From contig JAOUFG010000003.1 in assembly GCA_029858345.1 (NCBI GenBank), forward strand, positions 1-64,000: DNA of 64,000 bases, written 5' to 3'. Numbering within the stretch: the stretch's first letter is position 1; each line of letters begins with the position of its first letter. A program made the translations under genes and the position numbers. Origin of the DNA: Phycisphaerae bacterium. GTDB lineage: Bacteria; Planctomycetota; Phycisphaerae; Sedimentisphaerales; Anaerohalosphaeraceae. Shown piece after piece: positions 1-10,880 of the stretch. The notes under the pieces were generated by a model, which was given only the letters and a program-made list of their open reading frames with translations, was not told the origin of the DNA and did no database searches.

Positions 1-1
1 T

Positions 2-883
2 ACCAGCGGCGTACTGACCTTCAGTGCGGCCCCGGACTATGAGACCCCGACGGACTCCGACAGCAATAATACATACATCGTCGAGGTCACCGCCTCTGAC
101 GGCACCAATACGGATGTCCAGACGATCACGGTTACCGTAACCAACATCAATGACGACCCTGTAAACACCTCTGATGACGACGACACGACAGCGGGCGTTA
201 ATGCTGCCGAGAACCAGACCGTTGCAACAACTGTTACCGCGACCGATGCCGATACTGACACGCCGACATTCACTATTACCGGTGGAGCCGATACGGCTCT
301 GTTCAGCATTAACACCAATACGAGCATACTGACCTTTGGTACGGCCCCGGACTATGAAACCTCCACAGACGCTAGTGCCGACAATACGGATGGCGGAGAA
401 CAACCCTCTGATTCTGAAGCTGCAGATGAAAAAGACGAATCCGGCAAGGACAACGCTGACACTGAAAACAGGAAAACAGGAAATGCTAAAGATAAGCGTG
501 ACCCGACACCTGAGAAGATGTCCGCTGCCGCATTCGACCCGAAATACCGGGTCGAGAAAGTGAATCCTCAGTGGCAAGAACAGGTCAGCAGTTCCCTGGA
601 AGAAATGGAAGCTAAAAACAAACAAGATATCCGTATCGGCCAGATTACGATGAGTTCCACCGTTGTTGTCGCTGGTGTGTTTTCTGCGGGCTACATCACA
701 TGGCTGATGAATAGCGGCGCTTTGGTCGCCAGCATGCTCGCAAGCGTGCCGACATGGATGTCTTTTGACCCATTGCCCATTCTGGAAAGCTATAACGTCT
801 TGGGCGGTACCGAAGGAAGTCAGTCTGGTTCGACTAAAGAAGACGATAAACTCGAAGAAAAGATCCGATCACTTCTGGATTAA
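2..883 (+). CDS. C-terminal part of a cadherin/VCBS-repeat surface protein with C-terminal transmembrane segment (5' end outside window)
   Basis: Frame 2 is open from base 2 to the stop at 881-883. Repeats ..GVLTFSAAPDYETPTDSDSNNTYIVEVTASDGTNTDVQTITVTVTNINDDP.. and ..TLTFGTAPDYETSTDA.. are followed by an acidic linker and the hydrophobic STVVVAGVFSAGYITWLM. The ORF track lists only the in-frame ATG fragment 518-883. Confidence 0.8.
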   Translation, partial: TSGVLTFSAAPDYETPTDSDSNNTYIVEVTASDGTNTDVQTITVTVTNINDDPVNTSDDDDTTAGVNAAENQTVATTVTATDADTDTPTFTITGGADTALFSINTNTSILTFGTAPDYETSTDASADNTDGGEQPSDSEAADEKDESGKDNADTENRKTGNAKDKRDPTPEKMSAAAFDPKYRVEKVNPQWQEQVSSSLEEMEAKNKQDIRIGQITMSSTVVVAGVFSAGYITWLMNSGALVASMLASVPTWMSFDPLPILESYNVLGGTEGSQSGSTKEDDKLEEKIRSLLD

Positions 884-1097
884 ACCGGCGAATTCTTCCA
901 GAGACAGCCGAAATATACTCTGCAAGCAATGGCTGCTAAATCTGAAACGACGCTATGAACCATCGTTTTGTATCCCAAACAACCATGAATAACAGGAAAC
1001 TCTGAGCCTGTTGCACAATGATTTTCGAATCCAACCGTTGGATTCGGTGGCTATCTGGAACAGACGGCTCTATTCTCTGTTTCCCAGATACCTTTTC

Positions 1098-1204
1098 TTA
1101 AGGCAACCTCTAAAAATGTGGAAAACAAAAGCCCGGAACGACAGTGACGGGATAAAAACGCGGCATTGGCATTGTGGAATTTGAATTTTTAGAGGTGCCC
1201 TTAA
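1098..1204. repeat. 107-bp MITE-like element with about 20-bp terminal inverted repeats
   Basis: TTAAGGCAACCTCTAAAAAT (1098-1117) versus ATTTTTAGAGGTGCCCTTAA (1185-1204); non-coding. Confidence 0.55.
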
Positions 1205-1310
1205 CTTTTTAAGAATGATAGATTCTTGCAGAAATGACTCGGAAATGGGCAGTTTTATCCCGTCCCTGAACCCACCGCGATTTTGCTCCGCCCTTTACAA
1301 AAAGCAACTG

Positions 1311-1426
1311 TACCCTTCAGGGCAGTATCCCGATAGATTGAAACCCGCGAGTAAGCTCGTAACTTATCCCGATGTATCGGGACAGCGCTACATAGCCGCG
1401 CAGAAACGGGAAATTTCAATCGTGAT
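1311..1426 (+). repeat. Interspersed intergenic repeat, copy 1
   Basis: ACCCTTCAGGG..CCCGCGAG..CTCGTAACTTA..CTACATAGCCGCG..ACGGGAAATTTCAATCG matches the reverse complement of 11601-11693. Confidence 0.65.
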
Positions 1427-1557
1427 TCCGTATAAATGCAGATATTTTGTGTGTTTTTGATACACTCCGTGATGCAGGGACTTGCAGATTGCGGGATGCG
1501 ACGGTATATTAAACGGGCAGATAACTGTTGGCGGGATTCATTGGAAAGGATGAAGCG

Positions 1558-2250
1558 ATGACAAAACCGACGATTTCATCTTATTTACGGGATCATTTGG
1601 ACGATATTGGTACGAAAAAGGAGCCGGGGCCGTATATTACCCTGTCGCGCCAATGGGGCTGCGGGGGGATTGAGTTGGGCGAGATTCTCATTGCCAAGCT
1701 CAACGAGCGCGACGAGCAGCAGCGATGGAAGTTTTACAAGAAGGAACTGCTGAAACAATTGGCCGAAGACACGGGTTTGGCGGAGGAAATCCTCGAAAAA
1801 GAGCGGAAATCCAAACCCAGTCTTTTGAAGGATTTCCTGAGAGGACTCCGGAAAGGCAGTATTCCGGACGGATACGAGGTTCGAAATAAGATCACCATGA
1901 TGGTCCGAACGATTGCTTTCGAGGGGCATGCGGTGATTCTCGGCCAAGGCGGTACCGCCGCGACGGGGGACCTTGCCAATGGACTCAGTATCCGGGTGGA
2001 AGCCCCGAGAGATTGGCGAATCGCTCGGATTTGCCGCCGGGAAAATCTCGAAAAACAGGCGGCCATTGCCAAAATCGAGAAAATTGAGAAAGAAAGGGAG
2101 CTTTTGAGAGCGATTTACGAGCGTCAAAATCCCAGGGAACCGGCTTTTAACCTGGTTTTTGACAATGCGATGTTTAGGAACGAGCAAATCGCTGATTTAG
2201 TAGTGATGGCAATGGAGGAAAAGAATCTTATCGAAAAAGCCATATCGTAG
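1558..2250 (+). CDS. cytidylate kinase-like family protein
   Basis: ITLSRQWGCGG..GHAVILGQGGTAATGDLANGLSIRVEAPRDWRI pattern of cytidylate-kinase-like proteins. Confidence 0.7.
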   Translation: MTKPTISSYLRDHLDDIGTKKEPGPYITLSRQWGCGGIELGEILIAKLNERDEQQRWKFYKKELLKQLAEDTGLAEEILEKERKSKPSLLKDFLRGLRKGSIPDGYEVRNKITMMVRTIAFEGHAVILGQGGTAATGDLANGLSIRVEAPRDWRIARICRRENLEKQAAIAKIEKIEKERELLRAIYERQNPREPAFNLVFDNAMFRNEQIADLVVMAMEEKNLIEKAIS

Positions 2251-2410
2251 TATTAAAAAGGGGGGTTTTATAAATAATGGTCCGGATTTTTACAGACATT
2301 TCTCTGGACAAGGGGATGTCTTTTTTGTTGAATAGGCCTTTCTTGTGTGACAGGGATTGTATGCGGGTTTCGCTAAACCTAAATATGAACATTTATTGCC
2401 GGAATCAATA

Positions 2411-2722
2411 ATGGAACTCATAAAACAAATAAAAGATGCGGAAAAACAGGCCAAAGACATTATCGAAAAGGCCGGTCAGGATGCCGGTTTAATTCTGGAA
2501 GAGGCCAAAAAACACCGTGACGACCTTCTTAAAAAGTCCCAGCAGCGTCGAACCCAGGCGATTGAGGACGCTGTGAGCCGGGCCGAACAGGAAGGCAAGT
2601 CGCAGGCCGAACAAATCATTCAGGACGGATCCGAGAGCATCTCGGCCCTGAAAGAATCCAGTTCGGCAAAAATCAAGAGTTGTGTCGAAAACGTGCTTTC
2701 ACGTTTACAGCAGGCCTCATAA
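2411..2722 (+). CDS. V/A-type ATPase peripheral-stalk subunit (G/H)
   Basis: Charged coiled coil MELIKQIKDAEKQAKDIIEKAGQDAGLILEEAKKHRDD; first gene of the V-ATPase operon. Confidence 0.75.
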   Translation: MELIKQIKDAEKQAKDIIEKAGQDAGLILEEAKKHRDDLLKKSQQRRTQAIEDAVSRAEQEGKSQAEQIIQDGSESISALKESSSAKIKSCVENVLSRLQQAS

Positions 2723-2829
2723 CCGCTGATTTGGAGGCCCTGGAGATTTGCCTGCCTTCGTTTGAGAATCTAATATCCTTAAACTATTATCATAACGAAT
2801 CACATTTGATAAACAGTATGAAATTCTAA

Positions 2830-4803
2830 ATGGCTATTGTACCCATGCAAAAAGTGATGATCGTTGCTCACTGCAGCCAGTCAGTCGAATTGCTGGAAAC
2901 GCTGCAAAAAGCCGGGATTGCCGAGATATTAGGCACAGAGCACGCATTGATTTGCCTTGAGTGGCCCGAATTAACGGTGGAATTCCGGGGGCATCGCGAA
3001 TTCGAAGACATTCTTGCCCGCATTGAAGAGGCCATTGCGTTCTTACGACCCCATGCAGGCAAAGAGCAAACAAGCGTATTTGCCCCGATGATTGAAGTTG
3101 ACAGCAATATGTATCTTCGTGTGATTTCTGCCGAAGATACGCAAAAACTTTTGGATGAGATCGATGTTGTCAGCCGCCAGATGGAAAAACTAACCATCGA
3201 GGCCGACTACAATATGACATTTCTGGAAAAGCTGCTCCCTTGGAAGTCATTGTCGATCCCCGTTGAGGATTTGTATGGATTGGGTACGTCGACGACTTTT
3301 GCCGGGTTGATCGCCGAACAACATTTTGATGCTGCCTGTGAAAAACTTTCCGAATTAGGTGCCGCTGTTGAAAAAGTGGCGACTCACCACCGGGTGGAGG
3401 CCTGTATCGTTGTTTGTCTCAATGAGTCGGCGGCGAATGTCCAGAAGGCCCTGCGGTCGGTGGAGTTTGAAACCGTTTCATTTGAGGACGTCAGCGGATT
3501 GGTGAATGACAGAACTGTACGGATTCGGCAGCGACTGCAGGAAATTAAGAACGAACAGGCCGAACTGGCAGCAAAGGCCGGCCGATTGGCCGAAGACAAA
3601 CTGAAACTTCAGATTCTGTTTGATCATCTGCAGAATCTTCATCATCGTGCGAGTACTCATTCAGGTGCTCCCGCCTCAGATAACGTCGTTTTCTTTGAAA
3701 GCTGGGTCAAAAAGAAAGACTACCCCGCACTGGAAAAACTGGTGGCGGGATTTGACGCATGCAATGTCGCTCCGATCGAACCCGGACCGGATGAGGAACC
3801 GCCGATGGAAATCGAAAATCCCCCTTATGTACGGCCATTTGAAGCGATTACACGACTTTACGGGATGCCCAGCCCGAGTTCTGTTGATCCGACGGTATTT
3901 CTTGCACCGTTTTTTGCAATCTTTTTCGGTCTGTGTCTGAATGATGCCGCTTATGGAATTATCATGGTGGCTTTGTTGGCCTGGGTTTTGAAAAAAATCC
4001 GCGGCAACAAACGAATGTATTGGATGATGGCCGTCTGCGGCGTGATGACGATTGTTGCCGGTGCAATTACGGGAAGCTGGTTCGGTGATGCGGTTACGGC
4101 TCTTTTGCCTGCCGGCTCCGGCGTGCAAAAAGTGCTTAACGGTGCACGCGAAAAGATAATGCTGTTTGATCCGATGACGAAGCCGATGACCTTTTTCGTG
4201 CTTTCATTGGGATTAGGATACCTGCAGATCCAAGTGGGGCTGTTTGTTGCCTTTTTTGCGAATCTGCTAAAGAAAGATATTGCTGCGGCGATATTCGACC
4301 AATTGACATGGATCGGCATGCTGAATTGTTTTTTGCTGTTGGGATTATCCAAGGGAGGGATTCTTTCGGCTGGATTTGCCAGGCCCGCAGGTTATGCTGC
4401 GATGGGGTTTGCCACGCTGATCCTGTTCTTCAGCGGCCGGGGTATGGGGCTGACGGGACGCCTGGGGATGGGCGTTTTTCAGCTTTTCAGCACCGTGTTT
4501 TATATGGGTGACGTCCTCAGTTATGTGCGTCTGATGGCGCTGGGAATGGTCGGTACCGGTTTTGGAATGGCCACGAATGTGTTAACGAAGCTGGCTGCTG
4601 ACATCCCTTATGTTGGCTGGCTGCTGGGCGCTCTTGTGTTTGTCGCCTTCCATGCGCTTAATCTGGCGCTGTCGGCGCTGGGAGCGTTTGTTCATAGTAT
4701 GCGGCTTCAGTTTGTCGAATTCTTTCCCAAGTTTTTTACCGGTGGCGGTCGAAATTTTAAGCCGTTTCAGAATACGTATCGTTACATTGACATCAAAAAA
4801 TAG
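2830..4803 (+). CDS. ntpI: V-type ATP synthase subunit I (a-subunit)
   Basis: Soluble N-terminal half plus multi-TM C-terminal half (LFSTVFYMGDVLSYVRLMALGMVG; HSMRLQFVEFFPKFF). Confidence 0.9.
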   Translation: MAIVPMQKVMIVAHCSQSVELLETLQKAGIAEILGTEHALICLEWPELTVEFRGHREFEDILARIEEAIAFLRPHAGKEQTSVFAPMIEVDSNMYLRVISAEDTQKLLDEIDVVSRQMEKLTIEADYNMTFLEKLLPWKSLSIPVEDLYGLGTSTTFAGLIAEQHFDAACEKLSELGAAVEKVATHHRVEACIVVCLNESAANVQKALRSVEFETVSFEDVSGLVNDRTVRIRQRLQEIKNEQAELAAKAGRLAEDKLKLQILFDHLQNLHHRASTHSGAPASDNVVFFESWVKKKDYPALEKLVAGFDACNVAPIEPGPDEEPPMEIENPPYVRPFEAITRLYGMPSPSSVDPTVFLAPFFAIFFGLCLNDAAYGIIMVALLAWVLKKIRGNKRMYWMMAVCGVMTIVAGAITGSWFGDAVTALLPAGSGVQKVLNGAREKIMLFDPMTKPMTFFVLSLGLGYLQIQVGLFVAFFANLLKKDIAAAIFDQLTWIGMLNCFLLLGLSKGGILSAGFARPAGYAAMGFATLILFFSGRGMGLTGRLGMGVFQLFSTVFYMGDVLSYVRLMALGMVGTGFGMATNVLTKLAADIPYVGWLLGALVFVAFHALNLALSALGAFVHSMRLQFVEFFPKFFTGGGRNFKPFQNTYRYIDIKK

Positions 4804-4870
4804 TTTTTGCGAGTAAACTGTAAAGAAATGTAAAAGACAAATTTTTGTCATGGATTGAAAGGACTTTTTT

Positions 4871-5362
4871 ATGGCTTTGGAATCAATGGGTTTGACATTT
4901 ACGTTGTTGGGAGCGGCTGTAGCGGTTTTCCTGGCGGGGATTGGGTCGTCGATTGGTCTGGCGACAGCCAGCAAGAGCGCCGCAGCGGTACTGAGTGAGA
5001 AACCGGAACGATACGGTTCACTGATGCTTCTGGTGGTACTGCCCAGTACGCAGGGAATTTATGGATTCGTGGTTGGTCTGTTCGTAATGATCAAGCTGAA
5101 TATGTTCGGCGGCGAAGTCTCTGCGGTCACTTGGTCTCAGGGGGCGGCGATCTTTATGGCCTGCCTGCCGGTGGGAGTCAGCGGTCTGTTTAGTGCGATC
5201 CTGCAGGGCCGAACCGGTGCGGCAGCGATCCTCATGACGGCCAAGCGACCGGAAATGGCGTTCAAGGCCGGTGTGGTATACTCGGCGATGGTGGAGTTGT
5301 ATGCCATTCTGGGCTTTTTGATTTCCTTGCTGATTATCATGATGGGAATCAATGTTGGTTAG
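4871..5362 (+). CDS. ntpK: V-type ATP synthase subunit K (proteolipid, four TM)
   Basis: Two-hairpin proteolipid with LPSTQGIYGF and VELYAILGF motifs. Confidence 0.92.
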   Translation: MALESMGLTFTLLGAAVAVFLAGIGSSIGLATASKSAAAVLSEKPERYGSLMLLVVLPSTQGIYGFVVGLFVMIKLNMFGGEVSAVTWSQGAAIFMACLPVGVSGLFSAILQGRTGAAAILMTAKRPEMAFKAGVVYSAMVELYAILGFLISLLIIMMGINVG

Positions 5363-5410
5363 TCTCGGAAGCCATAAACAGTCGTTTCAAATTATATTTG
5401 GGTACAATCA

Positions 5411-6001
5411 ATGAACGCTGAACAGGTAGTAAAAAAGATTCTCGCCGAAGCGAATGCCAAGGCCGAGAAGATTGTCCATGACGCGAAAGCGAAAGCGGCC
5501 GAACAGATGTCTCAGCTTGAAAACGAGATGACGGATTTTGACGCCGAAACCGGCCGACTGGCCGAGGCGGCGGCCGAAGACAAACTTCAGCGGATGCTGG
5601 CTAACGCGCGTATGGCCAATGCCAAGCAGACTCTGGCGGCGAAAGGTGCGATTCTTGACGAGGTTTTTGAAAAAGCCAACGCCGCTGTCAATAAACTGCC
5701 GGATGATCAATACCTCTCACTGATGACGACTCTGCTGAAGAAAGCCGTCGAAACCGGCGACGAAGAAGTCATTGTCGGCAAAAATGAAAGCCGGATCAAT
5801 GAGCGGTTCATCACCCAGATGAATCGTCAGTTGAACTCCGGCTTTAAGAGAAACCTTCGTCTCGGCAGCCGGCGCGCGGATATCACGGGCGGATTTATCC
5901 TTTCCCGCGGCAAGGTGCAGATCAATGCCAGCACGGATGTACTGATTGAATCGCTTCGGGAGCGTATGGAAATTGAGCTTTCACAGGAACTTTTTGCGTG
6001 A
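5411..6001 (+). CDS. ntpE: V-type ATP synthase subunit E
   Basis: N-terminal coiled coil, operon position, C-terminal GGFILSRGKVQINASTDVLIESLRERMEIELSQELF. Confidence 0.85.
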   Translation: MNAEQVVKKILAEANAKAEKIVHDAKAKAAEQMSQLENEMTDFDAETGRLAEAAAEDKLQRMLANARMANAKQTLAAKGAILDEVFEKANAAVNKLPDDQYLSLMTTLLKKAVETGDEEVIVGKNESRINERFITQMNRQLNSGFKRNLRLGSRRADITGGFILSRGKVQINASTDVLIESLRERMEIELSQELFA

Positions 6002-6010
6002 AGACGCAAT

Positions 6011-6082
6011 TAGAACCACTAATTAACACGAATGAACACTAAAAAAATAATTCGTGTATATTCGTGTTAATTCGTGGTTCTA
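6011..6082. repeat. Intergenic inverted repeat (AACCACTAATTAACACGAAT ... ATTCGTGTTAATTCGTGGTT)
   Basis: Long near-perfect palindrome between ntpE and ntpC. Confidence 0.75.
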
Positions 6083-6104
6083 AACAGAAAAACGGATATA
6101 GAAA

Positions 6105-7148
6105 TTGGCAATTGCCTTGAAAACCGAGATTGATTTTTACCGCTATCCGCCGGTCGGGCCGGAGGATTGGCGGTATGCGTATCCGACGGCGAAGGTGCGG
6201 GGATTGGAACTGTCGATGATTCCGCGCGGCACGTTCGTGGATATGACCAATGCCGGTTCGTTTGCCGAAGCGGCGGAACTGCTGGCCGGTACGGAGTATG
6301 CGGTGGGTGCGAAAGCGACGTCTGATGAGATTGAGCAGATGCTGATAGAGCGTCGCAGCGACATCCGTCGGTTGTTTGGCGATTTCATACTGGATCAACA
6401 CGTTGTTGAATTCTTCAGGATGCACGAGGATTTTACGAATATGCGTTTGGCAGTCCGGCGTGTGGTTACAGAGAAACCACTGGGGCTGGATTACAGCAAG
6501 GAGGGGAATGTGCCTGTTGAAGAATTTGAAGAGATATTTGAAGAGGAAAACTATGAGCGTTTTCCCGCTTATTTACAGGATGGAGTTGAGGCGGCTGTCT
6601 TGGGTTACTATCAGGACAAGGATATTCGGCGAATTGATTATGAACTCGACCGCGTGGAAGCCGCCTGGCGCGTCAAACAGGCTAAGAAGTCTACGCTGAC
6701 ATTTATGTTATCCTTGGTTCGGCTTCAGATCGACCTGAATAATATTCGTACGATGCTCCGTCTGAAGATGGCAAATCGCCTGGAAGAAACAGCCCTTTTT
6801 ATTCCTGACGGCTATGTCGAAACCGACAAGTTCAAACAGGGCTTGGAAGTGGGTTATGAATCCATCGGTCAGGTGTTTTACGTGACACCGTATTATGAAC
6901 TGTTGGAAGCATCAATCCCGTATTTGCGTCACGAGCAGTCTTTCCTGAAACTGGAAAAAGGATGCGAAGATTTCGTGATAGGATTTTTGAAAATAACGCG
7001 ATGTATCGCGGCCGGGCCGCAACCGGTGATTGCGTACTTTTTAATGAAAGAGACCGAGATTCGCACGGTGCGAATGATGCTGGTCGGCAAAAAAAATGGC
7101 CTGGACGCCAAGCTGCTGTTGGACCGTCTTGGCGAGTGGATATCGTAA
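6105..7148 (+). CDS. ntpC: V-type ATP synthase subunit C
   Basis: Operon position; YYQDKDIRRIDYELDRVEAAWRVKQAKKS...EIRTVRMMLVGKKNGLD typical of the V-ATPase C/d subunit. Start appears to be TTG. Confidence 0.8.
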   Translation: MAIALKTEIDFYRYPPVGPEDWRYAYPTAKVRGLELSMIPRGTFVDMTNAGSFAEAAELLAGTEYAVGAKATSDEIEQMLIERRSDIRRLFGDFILDQHVVEFFRMHEDFTNMRLAVRRVVTEKPLGLDYSKEGNVPVEEFEEIFEEENYERFPAYLQDGVEAAVLGYYQDKDIRRIDYELDRVEAAWRVKQAKKSTLTFMLSLVRLQIDLNNIRTMLRLKMANRLEETALFIPDGYVETDKFKQGLEVGYESIGQVFYVTPYYELLEASIPYLRHEQSFLKLEKGCEDFVIGFLKITRCIAAGPQPVIAYFLMKETEIRTVRMMLVGKKNGLDAKLLLDRLGEWIS

Positions 7149-7153
7149 AAACG

Positions 7154-7233
7154 AAACTGCGGATTTCGCAGATTTTCGCGGATTCATAAATGTTATAAAT
7201 AATCTGTGTTAATCCGTGAAATCCGTGGTTAAT
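7154..7233. repeat. Intergenic inverted repeat, same general family
   Basis: AACTGCGGATTTCGCAGATTTTCGCGGATT ... AATCTGTGTTAATCCGTGAAATCCGTGGTT. Confidence 0.65.
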
Positions 7234-7254
7234 ACAACAGAAAGGTAAATTGAA

Positions 7255-7575
7255 ATGGAAGGCAAAGCGGCGGTCTTAGGCAGTGCCGATTTTGTGATGC
7301 CCTTTGCGGCGTTGGGTCTGGATACGTTTCCGACCGAACCGGATGCAGAGCAGGTGCAGGAAAAGGCCGCTTCCATTCTCAAGGAAAAGTACGCCCTGGT
7401 GGTGGTCGCAGAAAATATCGCCCGTTCCGCACACGTTATCTTTGAGGAAAAGGCGCATGATGCGACACCGTGTGTGGTTGTGGTGCCGTTTACGACTGAG
7501 CCGGAGGGCATTGCGACAGAAGCGTTGGGTAAAATGCTAATCATGGCGACGGGAATTAATATTCTTAAAAATTAA
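7255..7575 (+). CDS. ntpF: V-type ATP synthase subunit F
   Basis: Short ORF (FVMPFAALGLDTFPTEPDAE...KYALVVVAENIA) between C and A subunits. Confidence 0.82.
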   Translation: MEGKAAVLGSADFVMPFAALGLDTFPTEPDAEQVQEKAASILKEKYALVVVAENIARSAHVIFEEKAHDATPCVVVVPFTTEPEGIATEALGKMLIMATGINILKN

Positions 7576-7598
7576 GAATCTATCATTAAAAAGGTTTT

Positions 7599-9380
7599 AT
7601 GATGGCTGAATTCAAAAATGGGAAAATAATTAAGGTGGCGGGGCCGGTGGTTGTGGCCGAGGGTATGATCGGCGCGCGTATGTACGACGTCGTTCGCGTC
7701 GGTGCGGAAAACCTGATCGGTGAGATTGTCGAACTGCAGGGGGATCGTGCCAGTATCCAGGTATACGAGGACACGGTCGGTATCGGCCCCGGCGAAGTAG
7801 TGGTCAATACCGGCGCCCCGTTGAGCGTGGAACTTGGCCCCGGGCTGATCTCCAGTATCTATGACGGCATTCAGCGTCCGCTGGATCAGTTGGTCGAGGC
7901 ACAGGGCAGCTTCATCAAGCGGGGCAGTGATATTCCCGGTCTGAAGCGCGACACAAAGTGGCACTTTACCCCGACGGCCGAAAACGGCAGCGACGTCTCC
8001 GCCGGTGACATCGTCGGTGAAGTCGTCGAGTCCACCCTGGTCAATCATAAGATCATGGTTCCCCCGAAAGCTTCCGGCAGGCTCGAAGGCCTTAGCGAAG
8101 GTGACTATGCCGTCGATGAGGTCATCGGTACCGTGACTGATGCGAATGGGAATAAGACCGAACTGAAGCTGATGCAAAAATGGCCCGTGCGTCATCCGAG
8201 ACCGAACAGCCAACGACTCGCACCGAACCAGGTGCTGGTGACGGGCCAGCGTGTGGTCGATGCGTTCTTCCCGCTGGCACGGGGCGGAACCGCCTGTGTG
8301 CCGGGACCGTTCGGCACGGGTAAAACAGTCGTTCAGCACCAGTTAGCCAAGTGGATCGACGCGGACGTCGTGGTCTATGTCGGCTGCGGCGAACGCGGCA
8401 ACGAGATGACTGACGTACTGATGGAGTTTCCGGAGCTGGTGGACCCGCATTCCGGCGAACCGCTGATGAAACGTGTTGTCTTAATCGCCAACACCTCCGA
8501 CATGCCGGTGGCCGCGCGTGAAGCAAGCGTTTACACCGGTATTACGATTGCCGAATACTTCCGCGATATGGGCTGCTCGGTGGCGTTGATGGCTGACAGT
8601 ACGTCTCGTTGGGCTGAAGCCATGCGTGAAATTTCAACGCGTTTGGAAGAAATGCCTGCGGAAGAAGGGTACCCGGCCTATCTGGGCGCCCGTATCGCAT
8701 CGTTCTATGAGCGTGCGGGTCTGGTTGAATGTGCCGGCTCGCCGCAACGTAACGGCGCGGTTTCCGTCATCGGTGCGGTCAGCCCGCCCGGCGGCGACCT
8801 GTCGGACACCGTGGTGCAGGCCACCTTGCAGGTCGTTAAGGTGTTCTGGTCGCTGCAGGCCCGGCTGGCTCAGCAGCGTCACTTCCCGGCGATTGACTGG
8901 CTGACCAGTTATTCGTTTTACAAACAGTATATTGCCGATTCATTCGAAGACAAGGCGATGGGTAAAGAATTTGCGGACATGATGCAGCAGGCGATGAACC
9001 TGCTTGAACAGGAATCGCAACTGGTCGAGATCGTTCGTCTTGTCGGCGCTGAATCCATCAGCGCCCAGGACCGGATGACGCTCGAAACATCCAAGAGCAT
9101 TCGCGAAGACTTCCTGCACCAGAACGCGTTCCATAAGGTTGATACCTTTACGCCGATTGAAAAACAGCACGAGATGATTAAATTGATTCTTCATTTCCAT
9201 CAGGCAGGATTGAATGCGATAGAACAGGGTGTTGAAACCGCGGACATCTTCAAGCTGCGGGTTCGTGAGGATATTGCCCGTGCGAAATATATTGATAACG
9301 AAAAGGTTGAACAGGTTGCTGCGATCAAAGATGAAGTTGACCGGCAGATGAAAGAACTGCAAGCGGCAGTAACTGCATAA
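7599..9380 (+). CDS. ntpA: V-type ATP synthase catalytic subunit A
   Basis: Walker [45 protein letters not shown]. Confidence 0.97.
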   Translation: MMAEFKNGKIIKVAGPVVVAEGMIGARMYDVVRVGAENLIGEIVELQGDRASIQVYEDTVGIGPGEVVVNTGAPLSVELGPGLISSIYDGIQRPLDQLVEAQGSFIKRGSDIPGLKRDTKWHFTPTAENGSDVSAGDIVGEVVESTLVNHKIMVPPKASGRLEGLSEGDYAVDEVIGTVTDANGNKTELKLMQKWPVRHPRPNSQRLAPNQVLVTGQRVVDAFFPLARGGTACVPGPFGTGKTVVQHQLAKWIDADVVVYVGCGERGNEMTDVLMEFPELVDPHSGEPLMKRVVLIANTSDMPVAAREASVYTGITIAEYFRDMGCSVALMADSTSRWAEAMREISTRLEEMPAEEGYPAYLGARIASFYERAGLVECAGSPQRNGAVSVIGAVSPPGGDLSDTVVQATLQVVKVFWSLQARLAQQRHFPAIDWLTSYSFYKQYIADSFEDKAMGKEFADMMQQAMNLLEQESQLVEIVRLVGAESISAQDRMTLETSKSIREDFLHQNAFHKVDTFTPIEKQHEMIKLILHFHQAGLNAIEQGVETADIFKLRVREDIARAKYIDNEKVEQVAAIKDEVDRQMKELQAAVTA

Positions 9381-9411
9381 TCGAAAAAATGTAGCAAAAT
9401 GCGAAAGTCAT

Positions 9412-9475
9412 GTAAGAGTTCAAGCTTTAGCTTGTTTCGTGTGACATTATGACACACGAAAGTGTGAACTCTTAC
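9412..9475. repeat. Intergenic hairpin between ntpA and ntpB
   Basis: GTAAGAGTTCA...TTTCGTGTG..CACACGAAA..TGAACTCTTAC inverted repeat. Confidence 0.7.
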
Positions 9476-9494
9476 GGTAAACAGGAGTTATTAA

Positions 9495-10880
9495 ATGCTG
9501 AAAGAATATAAAACGGTTTATGAGATTTCCGGCCCGCTGATGATGGTCGAAGGTGTCGAGAATGCCAAGTACGGTCACATTGTGGACATTGAACTGGGTG
9601 ACGGCTCGATGCGCCACGGCCAGATCCTGCAGGTCGAAGGCGACAAGGTGATGGTGCAGGTCTTCGAAGGCACTTCCGGAATCAATGTCAGTCAGACAAC
9701 GGTTCGCTTTCTGGGCAAGCCGATGGAATTAGGGGTTTCGCCCGACATTCTCGGCCGCGTCTTCAGCGGCACCGGTGTTCCGATTGATAACGGCCCGAAG
9801 ATTATTCCCAAGATGAAAATGAACATCAACGGCAATCCCATCAACCCTTATGCGCGGGACTATCCGAATGAGTTTATTCAGACCGGCATCAGCACGATTG
9901 ACGGGTTGAACCCGCTGGTTCGCGGCCAGAAACTGCCGATTTTCTCCGGCTCGGGTCTGCCGCATGATGAAATCACGGCACAGTTGGCCCGTCAGGCATC
10001 GGTTCGCGGCAAGGGGGAATCGTTTGCGGTCGTCTTTGCGGCGATGGGCATTACCTTTGACGCGGCACAGTTTTTCATTAACGACTTGACCAACACCGGC
10101 GCGATCGAACGTGCGGTGCTGTTTATCAATCTGGCCAACGACCCGGCGATCGAGCGTATCGCGGCGCCGCGTGTGGCGCTGACGGCCGCAGAGTACCTGG
10201 CGTTCGAGGAAGACATGCACGTATTGGTGATTCTCAACGACATGACCAACTACTGCCAGGCGTTGCGCGAGATTTCCGCCGCTCGTAAAGAGGTCCCCGG
10301 CCGGCGTGGTTTCCCGGGCTATCTCTATACTGACCTGGCGACGATTTATGAACGAGCCGGCCGCGTCAAGGGCAAAACCGGCTCGATCACGATGGTGCCG
10401 GTGCTGACGATGCCCGAAGATGACAAGACGCACCCGGTGCCGGACCTGACCGGTTATATCACCGAGGGCCAGATCATTATGAGCCGCTCGCTGCACCGTA
10501 AGGCGGTATCGCCGCCGGTGGATGTGCTGCCGTCACTGTCGCGTCTGAAGGACAAAGGCATTGGCCCGGACAAGACGCGCGAGGATCATGCGTCGCTGTA
10601 TAACCAACTGTATGCCGGATATGCCCGCGGCAAGGAAGCACAGGAACTGGCGACGATTCTCGGCGAAGCGGCCCTGTCCGAAGAGGACCAGAAATATATG
10701 CGGTTTGCCAATGAGTTTGAGGGCCGCTATATCTCGCAGGGGTACTACGAGAACCGCGATGTGATGACCACGCTGGACCTGGGATGGGAACTGCTGAGTA
10801 TGTTCGACGACGCCGAACTCAAACGTATCGACAAGGAACTGATCGACAAATACATGCCGCAGTTCAGAAAGAAGAACTAA
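9495..10880 (+). CDS. ntpB: V-type ATP synthase subunit B
   Basis: [83 protein letters not shown]. Confidence 0.97.
   Translation: MLKEYKTVYEISGPLMMVEGVENAKYGHIVDIELGDGSMRHGQILQVEGDKVMVQVFEGTSGINVSQTTVRFLGKPMELGVSPDILGRVFSGTGVPIDNGPKIIPKMKMNINGNPINPYARDYPNEFIQTGISTIDGLNPLVRGQKLPIFSGSGLPHDEITAQLARQASVRGKGESFAVVFAAMGITFDAAQFFINDLTNTGAIERAVLFINLANDPAIERIAAPRVALTAAEYLAFEEDMHVLVILNDMTNYCQALREISAARKEVPGRRGFPGYLYTDLATIYERAGRVKGKTGSITMVPVLTMPEDDKTHPVPDLTGYITEGQIIMSRSLHRKAVSPPVDVLPSLSRLKDKGIGPDKTREDHASLYNQLYAGYARGKEAQELATILGEAALSEEDQKYMRFANEFEGRYISQGYYENRDVMTTLDLGWELLSMFDDAELKRIDKELIDKYMPQFRKKN

Noticed and set aside
9729-10496. 255-aa minus-strand ORF opposite ntpB
   Set aside because: Antisense to a certain V-ATPase B subunit; no recognisable domain.
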